From assembly GCA_016297945.1 (NCBI GenBank), contig JAEDFR010000021.1, positions 1 to 32,851 of the forward strand: a stretch of DNA of 32,851 bases, written 5' to 3'. Source of the DNA: Lachnospiraceae bacterium (GTDB lineage Bacteria > Bacillota > Clostridia > Lachnospirales > Lachnospiraceae). Positions 8,567 through 16,059 of the stretch are shown here, piece after piece. Each line of letters opens with the position of its first letter. The first letter of the stretch is position 1. The position numbers were made by a program, and so were the translations under genes. The notes beneath the pieces are model-generated. The model was given only the letters and a program-made list of their open reading frames with translations. It was not told the DNA's origin and ran no database searches.

Positions 8567-9316
8567 CTAAACGTCCTTGCACATTTCCCGTTTCAGACGT
8601 TTCATAATCTTTTTCTCCAACCTTGAAATATAAGACTGCGATATACCAAGCATACATGCTACTTCTTTCTGTGTCAATTCCTCTCCATCTTCACTGTCCA
8701 GTCCAAACCGCATATTGATGATGGTACGTTCCCTGTCAGAAAGCTTATTAATGGCATTGTATAAAACCTTTTTCTCTACCTCATCTTCGATGTCACGATA
8801 GGTAATATCTTCCTCCGTCCCGAGAATATCCGATAACAAAAGTTCATTTCCATCCCAGTCAACATTAAGCGGCTCATCGATAGAAACCTCCAACTTGGTC
8901 TTATTATTGCGCCGTAAATACATCAAAATCTCATTTTCAATGCACCGGGAAGCATAGGTTGCCAGCTTGATATTCTTATTTGGATTGTATGTATTGATTG
9001 CTTTGATCAGTCCAATGGTTCCGATGGAAATCAGATCCTCTACGCCCACTCCTGTATTATCAAACTTTTTTGCAATATAGACAACCAGCCGCAGATTATG
9101 CTCAATCAATACAGACTTTGCTGCTTCCGCTTCTTCCTGTTCTCCGCTGATCAGATCATTTAACATTTCCGTTTCTTCTTCATCCAACAATGGCGGCGGA
9201 AGCACTTCCGTCCCTCCAATATAGTGAATATCTCCAAAATCCTCAAAATCATTTCTTTTATTCTTTTTTAAAATACTGAATTTTAAATATCCGGGTAAAA
9301 CAAATTTCAAAATCAC
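8567..9316 (-). CDS. sigE: Sporulation sigma factor SigE precursor (pro-SigE, early mother cell)
   Basis: 249 residues from the GTG at 9314-9316, chosen because AGGAGG precedes it by seven bases; an ATG six codons upstream would overlap that site. The N-terminal stretch MILKFVLPGYLKFSILKK... is the membrane-associated pro-sequence, ending before the conserved HYIGGTEVLPPPL where SpoIIGA cleaves in Bacillus. Sigma regions 2 (NLRLVVYIAKKF, DLISIGTIGLIKAI, LATYASRCIENEILMYLRR) and 4 (LSDRERTIINMRFGL, VACMLGISQSYISRLEKK) are complete. It directs early mother-cell transcription. The gene lies 24 bp after spoIIGA, the conserved spoIIG operon. Confidence 0.96.
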   Translation of the reverse strand: MILKFVLPGYLKFSILKKNKRNDFEDFGDIHYIGGTEVLPPPLLDEEETEMLNDLISGEQEEAEAAKSVLIEHNLRLVVYIAKKFDNTGVGVEDLISIGTIGLIKAINTYNPNKNIKLATYASRCIENEILMYLRRNNKTKLEVSIDEPLNVDWDGNELLLSDILGTEEDITYRDIEDEVEKKVLYNAINKLSDRERTIINMRFGLDSEDGEELTQKEVACMLGISQSYISRLEKKIMKRLKREMCKDV

Positions 9317-9340
9317 AAAAAAACCTCCTATCATTTTACG

Positions 9341-10144
9341 CTAAATCACAGCTTTCGGATGCAAAATCATCTCATATTTTGCCCTTCCCGAAAAACGTTC
9401 CATACAAATCGCGCACAACACATGATGGTAACAGGATACCTCTTCCTTTTTTATTTCCACAGTTTCCAGAAAAAAAGCCTCCATAACACCCTTACTCCTT
9501 CCCACTGAACAATAAGGTATCATCCGGTATCCGTTCAGACTATGTACATCCGTATCCGGAAAAAGCTTTCGAAACAGATCGATTGTCATGATACAGACCG
9601 GTCTTCCGGAAATCGGATCGGTCAAAGTATTTCCTGAATCCAACAGTCCATAAGACATACAAGTCCTGTTCCCCTGTCTTAAAACAACAGAAACAACAGT
9701 TTCTCTGTTCAGAGTATGTTGTACAAGCATATTTCTGACGGTAGCTATGATCAGATACAAAAATACCATAGCCATTGCTCCAGTTAGCAAAAGATAACTG
9801 TTCTGCATAATATTATTAAACAATCCCAATACGCCGGCAAGGCAAATGCAGGTTGCGATTTCTGTCAGAACTGTTTTTACAAGTTGCTTAATGCTAACTA
9901 TCCGAAAGACAAAAACTGAAATTATCACATCAACAATCAAAGAAACCAATAAAATCAAAATATAGTGATCCTTTCCCTCATTGATGATTACGATTGTCAA
10001 AACGTATGCAATACATCCTGCTATTGCTGCAAAAATGATACGCAATGTGGATGCCCCCATATGTAATATCCGGTTTGTTATTCCAAAAACACCAAACTGA
10101 TAAATAAAATTCATCAAAAAAATCAGATCATAATAAACGACCAA
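9341..10144 (-). CDS. spoIIGA: SpoIIGA, membrane-bound aspartic protease processing pro-SigE
   Basis: 267 residues from a TTG at 10142-10144, preceded by AAGGTG. This start is supported because the product then begins MVVYYDLIFLMNF, the usual short N-terminus leading into the first membrane helix. Five hydrophobic segments occupy roughly residues 5-135. The soluble C-terminal half carries LLDSGNTLTDPISGRP with the catalytic aspartate D169 in the DSGN motif typical of this aspartic-type protease. In Bacillus it dimerises in the sporulation septum and cleaves pro-SigE in response to the forespore signal SpoIIR. It heads the operon with sigE and has a Spo0A-type promoter upstream. Confidence 0.93.
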   Translation of the reverse strand: MVVYYDLIFLMNFIYQFGVFGITNRILHMGASTLRIIFAAIAGCIAYVLTIVIINEGKDHYILILLVSLIVDVIISVFVFRIVSIKQLVKTVLTEIATCICLAGVLGLFNNIMQNSYLLLTGAMAMVFLYLIIATVRNMLVQHTLNRETVVSVVLRQGNRTCMSYGLLDSGNTLTDPISGRPVCIMTIDLFRKLFPDTDVHSLNGYRMIPYCSVGRSKGVMEAFFLETVEIKKEEVSCYHHVLCAICMERFSGRAKYEMILHPKAVI

Positions 10145-10181
10145 ACCGCATCACCTTCAAACTGTTTTTTAATCTCTACCC

Positions 10182-10247
10182 ATTATACAGACTCCCTTAT
10201 GCATATTTTGTCAAAGAAACACAGAATAAATATGAAATATTTCGACA
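10182..10247 (-). promoter_or_regulatory. spoIIG promoter: consensus -35 and -10 with a 21-bp spacer and Spo0A boxes
   Basis: On the minus strand a perfect TTGACA (10209-10214) and a perfect TATAAT (10182-10187) are separated by 21 bp rather than 17. The spoIIG promoter of B. subtilis is known for a 22-bp spacer and dependence on Spo0A~P with SigA. A perfect 0A box core TGTCGAA lies at 10241-10247 (minus), around -60, and the plus strand carries TGTCAAA, one mismatch from the core, across the -35 at 10209-10215. The predicted start is about 30 bases before the TTG start of spoIIGA. Confidence 0.85.
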
Positions 10248-10274
10248 CAAAGAGCTTGATTAGCAGTCGAATGC

Positions 10275-10312
10275 AAAAAAACACCATGAATATCGGTAGA
10301 TATCCATGGTGT
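10275..10312 (-). terminator. Rho-independent terminator of the ftsZ transcript
   Basis: Minus-strand stem of 14 bp with one G-U pair: ACACCATGGATATC, loop TACC, GATATTCATGGTGT, then six Ts. It ends the division cluster and insulates it from the spoIIG promoter just downstream. The remaining part of the 281-bp gap, 10313-10425, shows no further clear element. Confidence 0.88.
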
Positions 10313-10425
10313 ATCTGACATAACTTATGTATCTTTTATATTGTATTATGAGCAATCATAAAATACTCGTTACAATAACTCGCTGCAATGCTTAAATCAT
10401 GCTATTGTTTCTTCTATAAACCTCT

Positions 10426-11640
10426 TTATTTTTTCTGCAAGAAATCCGGAATCTTTAAGGACTGGGATTCTACATTGGCTTTTATCGGCTTCGGCTCCGC
10501 AAAATGACCTGCAGACTGAATCGGTGTAACCGAAGGAATCGGAGCAGTACCTGACATTGCTGCTGTGCTTTGATTTGAAGCAACAGGTCTTGCAACCGGT
10601 TTGGGAGCTGCAACGGGAGTAACCGGAGCTACCGGTTTTCTGACATAGCTGCCACCCATCTGGGAAACCAGGCGTGCAGAAGGATTGCCTGCCTCCTCAA
10701 TTCCTGTCGCAATAACAGTAACACTACAGAAATCCGGTTGTGCATCATCATATAGCGCACCAAAAATAATATTCACATCATCGCCAACCATATCTCTTAC
10801 ATATTGTGCTGCATCATTTGCATCCATCAGGGTAATGTCACCGGATACATTGATTAATACATCTGTAGCACCTGTAATGGTTGTCTCTAACAAAGGTGAT
10901 CCGACAGCCATCTTAACTGCTTCATTGGCTTTATCATCTCCCTGTCCGTAACCAATACCAACATGGGCAACACCCTTATCTTTCATAACAGTTGAGATAT
11001 CTGCAAAGTCCAAATTGATAACACCGGGGATATTGATCAAATCGGTAATACCCTGAACTGCCTGTTGTAAAACTTCATCCGCTTTCTTTAATGCTTCAGG
11101 GAATGTGGTACGTCTGTCAACAATCTCTAACAGCTTATCATTGGGAATTACAATCAAGGTATCTACATGTTCTTTTAACTTTTCAATACCGCCCAGCGCA
11201 TTTGTCATACGGGTACGTGCTTCAAAACCAAAAGGTTTGGTAATAACACCAACGGTTAAGATACCCATATCTTTTGCAACCTGAGCAACAACGGGAGCTG
11301 CACCGGTACCGGTACCACCACCCATACCGCAGGTAACAAATACCATATCTGCACCCTTCAGTGCTGCGGTAATCTCTTCTATACTTTCAAGGGCAGCCTG
11401 CTCACCAACTTCAGGCTTTGCACCTGCGCCAAGTCCTTTTGTCAACTTTTCACCAATCTGCAACAACTTCGGAGCCTTGCATAACTGCAACGCCTGTTTA
11501 TCTGTATTTAAACCGATAAAACTAACTCCTCCGATATTTTCCTGTATCATTCTATCTACGGCATTGTTTCCGGCACCCCCGACACCTGCAACGATAATCT
11601 TAGCTGCGCCTTCTGTATCATTTGACTTAATTTCTAACAA
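10426..11640 (-). CDS. ftsZ: Cell division tubulin FtsZ
   Basis: 404 residues from the TTG at 11638-11640, chosen because GGAGG lies 8 bp upstream and the product then begins MLEIKSND like related FtsZ proteins; an ATG nine codons upstream lacks a site. The GTPase landmarks are all present: VAGVGGAGNNAVDRM, the tubulin signature GGGTGTG at about residues 107-113, NIPGVINLDFADI (T7 loop region) and PNDKLLEI. A proline/alanine-rich linker (about residues 305-395) precedes the conserved C-terminal peptide PDFLQKK that binds membrane tethers such as FtsA or SepF. FtsZ forms the division ring at midcell and during sporulation. It is the last gene of the cluster, with its own promoter and terminator. 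Confidence 0.97.
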   Translation of the reverse strand: MLEIKSNDTEGAAKIIVAGVGGAGNNAVDRMIQENIGGVSFIGLNTDKQALQLCKAPKLLQIGEKLTKGLGAGAKPEVGEQAALESIEEITAALKGADMVFVTCGMGGGTGTGAAPVVAQVAKDMGILTVGVITKPFGFEARTRMTNALGGIEKLKEHVDTLIVIPNDKLLEIVDRRTTFPEALKKADEVLQQAVQGITDLINIPGVINLDFADISTVMKDKGVAHVGIGYGQGDDKANEAVKMAVGSPLLETTITGATDVLINVSGDITLMDANDAAQYVRDMVGDDVNIIFGALYDDAQPDFCSVTVIATGIEEAGNPSARLVSQMGGSYVRKPVAPVTPVAAPKPVARPVASNQSTAAMSGTAPIPSVTPIQSAGHFAEPKPIKANVESQSLKIPDFLQKK

Positions 11641-11684
11641 GGGTATTTCCTCCTTCACAAACTTCATCTAGTTTTCTACATAAT

Positions 11685-11713
11685 ATCATATAATCATTTT
11701 ACAAATTTATCAA
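11685..11713 (-). promoter_or_regulatory. ftsZ promoter
   Basis: Minus-strand TTGATA (11708-11713) and TATGAT (11685-11690), each 5/6 to the SigA consensus, with an exact 17-bp spacer. The predicted start lies about 38 bases before the TTG start codon, within the 113-bp ftsQ-ftsZ gap. It would give ftsZ expression independent of the mraZ promoter 10 kb upstream. Confidence 0.7.
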
Positions 11714-11780
11714 TGCTTTTTTTCGTTTCTACGCAGATTCCTTGCATGTTACACCACAAAAAAATAGAAATCCGCTCTTT

Positions 11781-12518
11781 TTAATCCGGTTCAAATGTCA
11801 GGGTTGTGGTTCCGGTTTCATATTCCCGCATGTCCAAAACACCGGCTTTTCCCTGAATCGAAGGTACAATCACGGAAAGCTGCATGATTTTTTCATCAAT
11901 ATGGCTTTTCGAACCAATCAGCACTCTCGCATCACCGAAATACAACGTAACATTGTTATTCGTATCAAAATAGATCTTGTCCGCAATAATCTCATATTTA
12001 TCCAGCAATTGTGTCAGTTCCAGTATTTCCTGAAAAATTTCACTGCGCTCTACAGGAAGCTGCTCATATAAAAGCACGTGATTAAAACGAAGCCCGGTAA
12101 TTTCAGGAACCCCCTGTGTTATCTGAGGCGAACTTTCAACAACAATTCCCTCCCTGTCAAAATACATATAGTTTCCCAGATAGGAAATGCATCCCGCAAG
12201 CTTTTTTTCATACACCATGATACGAATTGTGTCATTGCTTTTTACTTCTACATCCATCTTTTCTACAAAAGGAATATTCTCGATGGACTTATTGCGATAT
12301 TTGATATTTAATAGCAGAGAATTGTCAAATACATTTCCCTTTAATACCATATCCTTTATTTCCTGCTCCGTATAATGACTATTTCCTACTACTTCCACAT
12401 TAGTCACCCGATATCCGGCAAGGATTAAGGTCATGCCAGCACAGGCTAAGAGTACTGCAGCTGCCACGACCATCCATATTTTCTGTTTTAGCGTAAATCG
12501 ACTGTACTCTCTTTTCAT
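11781..12518 (-). CDS. ftsQ: Cell division protein FtsQ/DivIB
   Basis: 245 residues. A short basic N-terminus is followed by one membrane helix (about residues 13-35) and then the POTRA-type domain opening YRVTNVEVVGNSHYTEQEI, with the beta domain behind it. That bitopic layout and the position between murA and ftsZ are typical of FtsQ/DivIB, which forms the divisome sub-complex with FtsL and DivIC. Its ATG overlaps the murA stop (ATGA), so translation is probably coupled. The extracytoplasmic part is short, as in other clostridial members. Confidence 0.88.
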   Translation of the reverse strand: MKREYSRFTLKQKIWMVVAAAVLLACAGMTLILAGYRVTNVEVVGNSHYTEQEIKDMVLKGNVFDNSLLLNIKYRNKSIENIPFVEKMDVEVKSNDTIRIMVYEKKLAGCISYLGNYMYFDREGIVVESSPQITQGVPEITGLRFNHVLLYEQLPVERSEIFQEILELTQLLDKYEIIADKIYFDTNNNVTLYFGDARVLIGSKSHIDEKIMQLSVIVPSIQGKAGVLDMREYETGTTTLTFEPD

Positions 12519-13765
12519 TCTTCGTTAATCTTTGCTCCCAGGAGTTTTAAATCACGACAGATATTTTCATATCCGCGCTTAATAAAAGAATCATGATTCA
12601 CATAAGTATCACCGTCTGCAACCAGACCTGCGAGTACTAAAGCGGCTCCGCCGCGAAGTTCTTTTGCCTCTACCGTCGTACCTTTCAGCTGTTTCACACC
12701 ACAGATCATGGCACGGTTTCCCATCACATGAATATCCGCCCCCATTTTTAAAAGCTCCGAAACTGTCTGAAAGCGATTTTCAAAAATAGTTTCTTCCAAA
12801 ATGCTGCATCCGTCTGCAATGCAGAACGCAGACATAAACATAGACTGCAGATCTGTAGGAAACCCGGGATAAACCTCTGTCTTTGCCAGTCGAACTGCTT
12901 TTGTGGCATTTTCACCATTGATGCATACCCAGTCTTTTGCAACAGCCAGATCCGCACCCATTGCACTTAACAGTTCAAAGACTTTGGCTAAATGTTCGGT
13001 TGGTGCCTGGTTTAAAACAACCAGTCCCCGTGTCATTGCCCCTGCTAACAGATAGGTGCCGGCAACAATCCGGTCCGGCATAATCCGATAGCATGTCTCG
13101 CAAAGACTTTGTACTCCGCGAACTGTTATCACAGAAGTTCCCGCACCTGTAATCTTAGCACCTGCCTGATTCAAAAAACTACATAATTCTACAATTTCAG
13201 GTTCTCTGGCACATCCGGTTATTCGAAATTCACAATCGGATATAACAGCGTACATCACTGCATTTTCTGTTGCACCCACACTGGGAAAAGCTAATTGTAC
13301 CTCTCTGCCATCCGCCTTTGCTGCCTGCGCATAAACGCACTCTGTATCATCCAAAAAAACAACACCCATCTGTCGCAAAATGTCCAGATGCATATCAATC
13401 GGTCTTTTTCCGATGACACATCCCCCCGGATAACAAATAGAAATTTCCCCTATTCGCCCAAGCAAGGCCCCGATTAATACTACCGAAGAACGCATCACAT
13501 TGGCATGCTCTGTCGGAAAAGCCGTATCGGAAATATTGGTTGCATCAATCTCAATTGTGCTTCGGTTTCTTTCGATCCTGCATCCCACCGCTTCCAACAA
13601 TTTGAGCATATGATCCACATCCGATATCTGCGGACAATTTTTTAACACGGTTCTTCCTTTAATCAGAATTGAAGCTGCCAAAATGGGCAGTGCAGAATTT
13701 TTTGACCCTTGTATATCAACTTCCCCACATAATGTATTCCCTCCGCATACATGTATCGTATTCAT
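12515..13765 (-). CDS. murA: UDP-N-acetylglucosamine 1-carboxyvinyltransferase MurA
   Basis: 416 residues from the ATG at 13763-13765, preceded by GGAAGGTGG; a GTG two codons upstream would sit inside that site. The first committed step of peptidoglycan precursor synthesis: transfer of enolpyruvate from PEP to UDP-GlcNAc. The conserved QGSKNSALPIL (K22, N23) and the mobile-loop cysteine C116 in GGCVIGKRPIDMH are both present, so the fosfomycin-reactive Cys is retained. Length is typical (about 420). It is the only cytosolic Mur enzyme gene in this cluster. The 133-bp gap upstream, 13766-13898, holds a small imperfect inverted repeat but no clear promoter. Confidence 0.96.
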   Translation of the reverse strand: MNTIHVCGGNTLCGEVDIQGSKNSALPILAASILIKGRTVLKNCPQISDVDHMLKLLEAVGCRIERNRSTIEIDATNISDTAFPTEHANVMRSSVVLIGALLGRIGEISICYPGGCVIGKRPIDMHLDILRQMGVVFLDDTECVYAQAAKADGREVQLAFPSVGATENAVMYAVISDCEFRITGCAREPEIVELCSFLNQAGAKITGAGTSVITVRGVQSLCETCYRIMPDRIVAGTYLLAGAMTRGLVVLNQAPTEHLAKVFELLSAMGADLAVAKDWVCINGENATKAVRLAKTEVYPGFPTDLQSMFMSAFCIADGCSILEETIFENRFQTVSELLKMGADIHVMGNRAMICGVKQLKGTTVEAKELRGGAALVLAGLVADGDTYVNHDSFIKRGYENICRDLKLLGAKINEE

Positions 13766-13898
13766 ATCCACCTTCCGTTCGTGAATATTTTTCTACTATA
13801 TTGTATGCAGTTTGAATGGATACGCGCCTGTATCATGTAAAATTCTTAACACACAGACAGAAATAACATCTGACCGCTACTCATGACCTCTTCTTTTT

Positions 13899-15056
13899 CT
13901 ACATCACATTGTCTTTTAGACGTATCTGGCGTGATACATTTAATACCAGACCAATTTCAGCCATCAAAAACATTTCCGAAGTACCACCGTAACTGATGAA
14001 AGGAAGGGAAATTCCCGTATTTGGCATGGTATTGGTAACAACTGCAATATTCAAAACAACCTGTATCGCAAAATGAGCCATTACACCGACAACCAGTAAG
14101 GCTCCGAACAAGTCTGGGGCATTGTTGGAAATCACCATACATCTCCAGATTAAAAGGACAAATAAAAGAATGACTGCCAAAGCGCCAAACAATCCCAATT
14201 CCTCACAAATGATGGAAAAAATCATATCATTCTGTGCCTCCGGAAGGAAACCGAGCTTTTGCATACTGCCGCCCAGACCTTTTCCGAAAATACCACCGGA
14301 TCCGATGGCATAAAGCGCCTGAAGGGTTTGGAAACCAATTCCGTCCGGATCTTTTTCCGGATCCAGCCAGATAGCGATACGTCCCATTCGGAAACTGTCA
14401 CTTTGCATATGCGTAGCTGCATATACAACAACTGCTCCAAGAGCAACAACAAGTAAAAAGGCGATAATATATTTTTTATAATCCGAATCGGCAACAAATA
14501 ACATGACAACCGCAATTCCGCCAACGATAATACCGGAGCTTAAGTTATCCGTAATCTGCCATAATAATACGGCCATAACAGCCGGAGCGGCAATGACAAT
14601 CGCTGCGCCTTTAATCGTTGCCAGCTTCTTTTTGCTAAAATGTGTGATCATGGATGCGCAAAACAAAATCACGGCAATTTTTACAATTTCTGCCGGTTGG
14701 AACTGCAAAGAACCAACCACCCTGATCCATCTTCTTGCACCGTTGACTTCCACTCCCATCGGTGTCAAAACCAAAAAAATCAAGAAAATCGATACACCCA
14801 TACCGACAAATGCATATTTTTCCCAACGGTGATAATCCACCATAATGGTAAAAATCATAACCAGCGTACCGGCTATGGTCGCAGTAAACTGATGTCTCAG
14901 ATAATATGTAGAATCACCAAGTTGTCCGGTTGCTTCATAAGAGCTGGTTGAATAAATCATAATCAGACCGAAAGCAATCAGAAAAATGACAACAAAAAGA
15001 AGTGTGTAATCAAAAAATGATTGATTTTTTGTTTTGTTCTTTTTCCTTACGGGCAT
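13899..15056 (-). CDS. ftsW: SEDS-family peptidoglycan glycosyltransferase FtsW/SpoVE
   Basis: 385 residues, ATG with AAAAAGGAGAA upstream. About ten membrane helices follow a basic N-terminus. SEDS landmarks: GLIMIYSTSS in helix 1, GARRWIRVVGSLQFQPAEI, ITDNLSSGIIVGGI, and the extracytoplasmic AIGSGGIFGKGLGGSMQKLG with FLPEAQNDMIFSIICEELG, then SYGGTSEMF near the end. The family polymerises lipid II into glycan strands together with a cognate class B PBP. Only one SEDS gene lies in the cluster, next to two class B PBPs, so it may serve vegetative division, sporulation (SpoVE role), or both; the sequence does not decide. Confidence 0.93.
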   Translation of the reverse strand: MPVRKKNKTKNQSFFDYTLLFVVIFLIAFGLIMIYSTSSYEATGQLGDSTYYLRHQFTATIAGTLVMIFTIMVDYHRWEKYAFVGMGVSIFLIFLVLTPMGVEVNGARRWIRVVGSLQFQPAEIVKIAVILFCASMITHFSKKKLATIKGAAIVIAAPAVMAVLLWQITDNLSSGIIVGGIAVVMLFVADSDYKKYIIAFLLVVALGAVVVYAATHMQSDSFRMGRIAIWLDPEKDPDGIGFQTLQALYAIGSGGIFGKGLGGSMQKLGFLPEAQNDMIFSIICEELGLFGALAVILLFVLLIWRCMVISNNAPDLFGALLVVGVMAHFAIQVVLNIAVVTNTMPNTGISLPFISYGGTSEMFLMAEIGLVLNVSRQIRLKDNVM

Positions 15057-15071
15057 TAAGAATTCTCCTTT

Positions 15072-16028
15072 TTATAATGCTAAAAATCCCACTAAACACA
15101 ATACTGCGGTAACGATTGAGAAAACATAAACAACTTTCGTCTCTCTCCAGCCGCATAATTCAAAATGATGGTGAATCGGTGCCATTTTAAAAATACGCTT
15201 TCCGCCTGTCAACTTAAAATAAGAAACCTGCAGTATGACACTTAAAACCTCTGCAAAATAAATAAAACCAACAATTAAAATAAACAACTGCAGCTGCATC
15301 ATATACGCACACGCTGCAACAAAGCCACCCAAAGCAAGGGAACCGGTATCTCCCATAAAGACACTGGCAGGATATCCGTTAAATAATAAAAAGCCAAGCA
15401 AAGCGCCAACAGCCGCACAGGTTACCGGGGTAATCGGTGCACCAAGTCCAATCGCACATGCCGTAAAGAAGGTTGCCACCAAAATCGTAACACTGGTTGC
15501 CAGTCCATCCAGTCCATCCGTAAAATTAGTTCCATTAACAGTCCCCAGCACAACAAAGAAAAGCAACGGAATGTTTAAAAAGCCAAAATCAATGTATTGA
15601 CCCGACATAAACGGAATTCTCCATGCCAGACTAACATCTGTATAGGCACACAGATAATATGCAAAAACAGCCGTTACAATAATCTGTAACAAAAACTTCT
15701 GCCATGCACGCAGTCCCATGGATCTTTTTAATACGACTTTGATATAATCATCCAGAAATCCAATCAGACCAAACCCCAGTGTTAAAAATAAAATAGGAAT
15801 AATCTGCGGATAACTTTTTATAAAAAATAAAGAAGTAATGGTCATGGCTGTTAATATCAAAAGACCGCCCATAGTAGGTGTTCCATTCTTTTTCAAATGG
15901 CTTTCCGGTCCTTCATCGCGCACGGTCTGACCGACTTTCAACTTTCGCAAAAAAGGAATTAAAACCGGTCCCAAAGCGACACTGATCACAAATGAAATTA
16001 ATGTAGGTATTACAATTTCCTGATACAT
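15072..16028 (-). CDS. mraY: Phospho-N-acetylmuramoyl-pentapeptide-transferase MraY
   Basis: About 318 residues with some ten membrane helices. It makes lipid I from UDP-MurNAc-pentapeptide and undecaprenyl phosphate. The catalytic motifs are intact: GFLDDYIKV, NGTNFTDGLDGLA and APIHHHFELCGW. The frame opens at ATG 16038-16040, but AAAGG abuts that codon with no spacing, whereas the ATG at 16026-16028 (MYQEIVIP) lies 11-12 bases beyond the same site and starts right at the first helix, so I prefer it. It follows the smaller PBP gene and precedes ftsW by 15 bp. Confidence 0.93.
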   Translation of the reverse strand: MYQEIVIPTLISFVISVALGPVLIPFLRKLKVGQTVRDEGPESHLKKNGTPTMGGLLILTAMTITSLFFIKSYPQIIPILFLTLGFGLIGFLDDYIKVVLKRSMGLRAWQKFLLQIIVTAVFAYYLCAYTDVSLAWRIPFMSGQYIDFGFLNIPLLFFVVLGTVNGTNFTDGLDGLATSVTILVATFFTACAIGLGAPITPVTCAAVGALLGFLLFNGYPASVFMGDTGSLALGGFVAACAYMMQLQLFILIVGFIYFAEVLSVILQVSYFKLTGGKRIFKMAPIHHHFELCGWRETKVVYVFSIVTAVLCLVGFLAL

Positions 16029-16059
16029 AAATGACTTCATCCTTTCCGTTTATCCATTG

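Noticed and set aside
10145..10425. A small gene between ftsZ and spoIIGA
   Set aside because: No frame with a start signal; the gap is explained by the ftsZ terminator and the spoIIG promoter.
13766..13898. Terminator or promoter between ftsW and murA
   Set aside because: The inverted repeat GATAC/GTATC has no T run after it, and TACAAT near murA has no acceptable -35, so I made no call.
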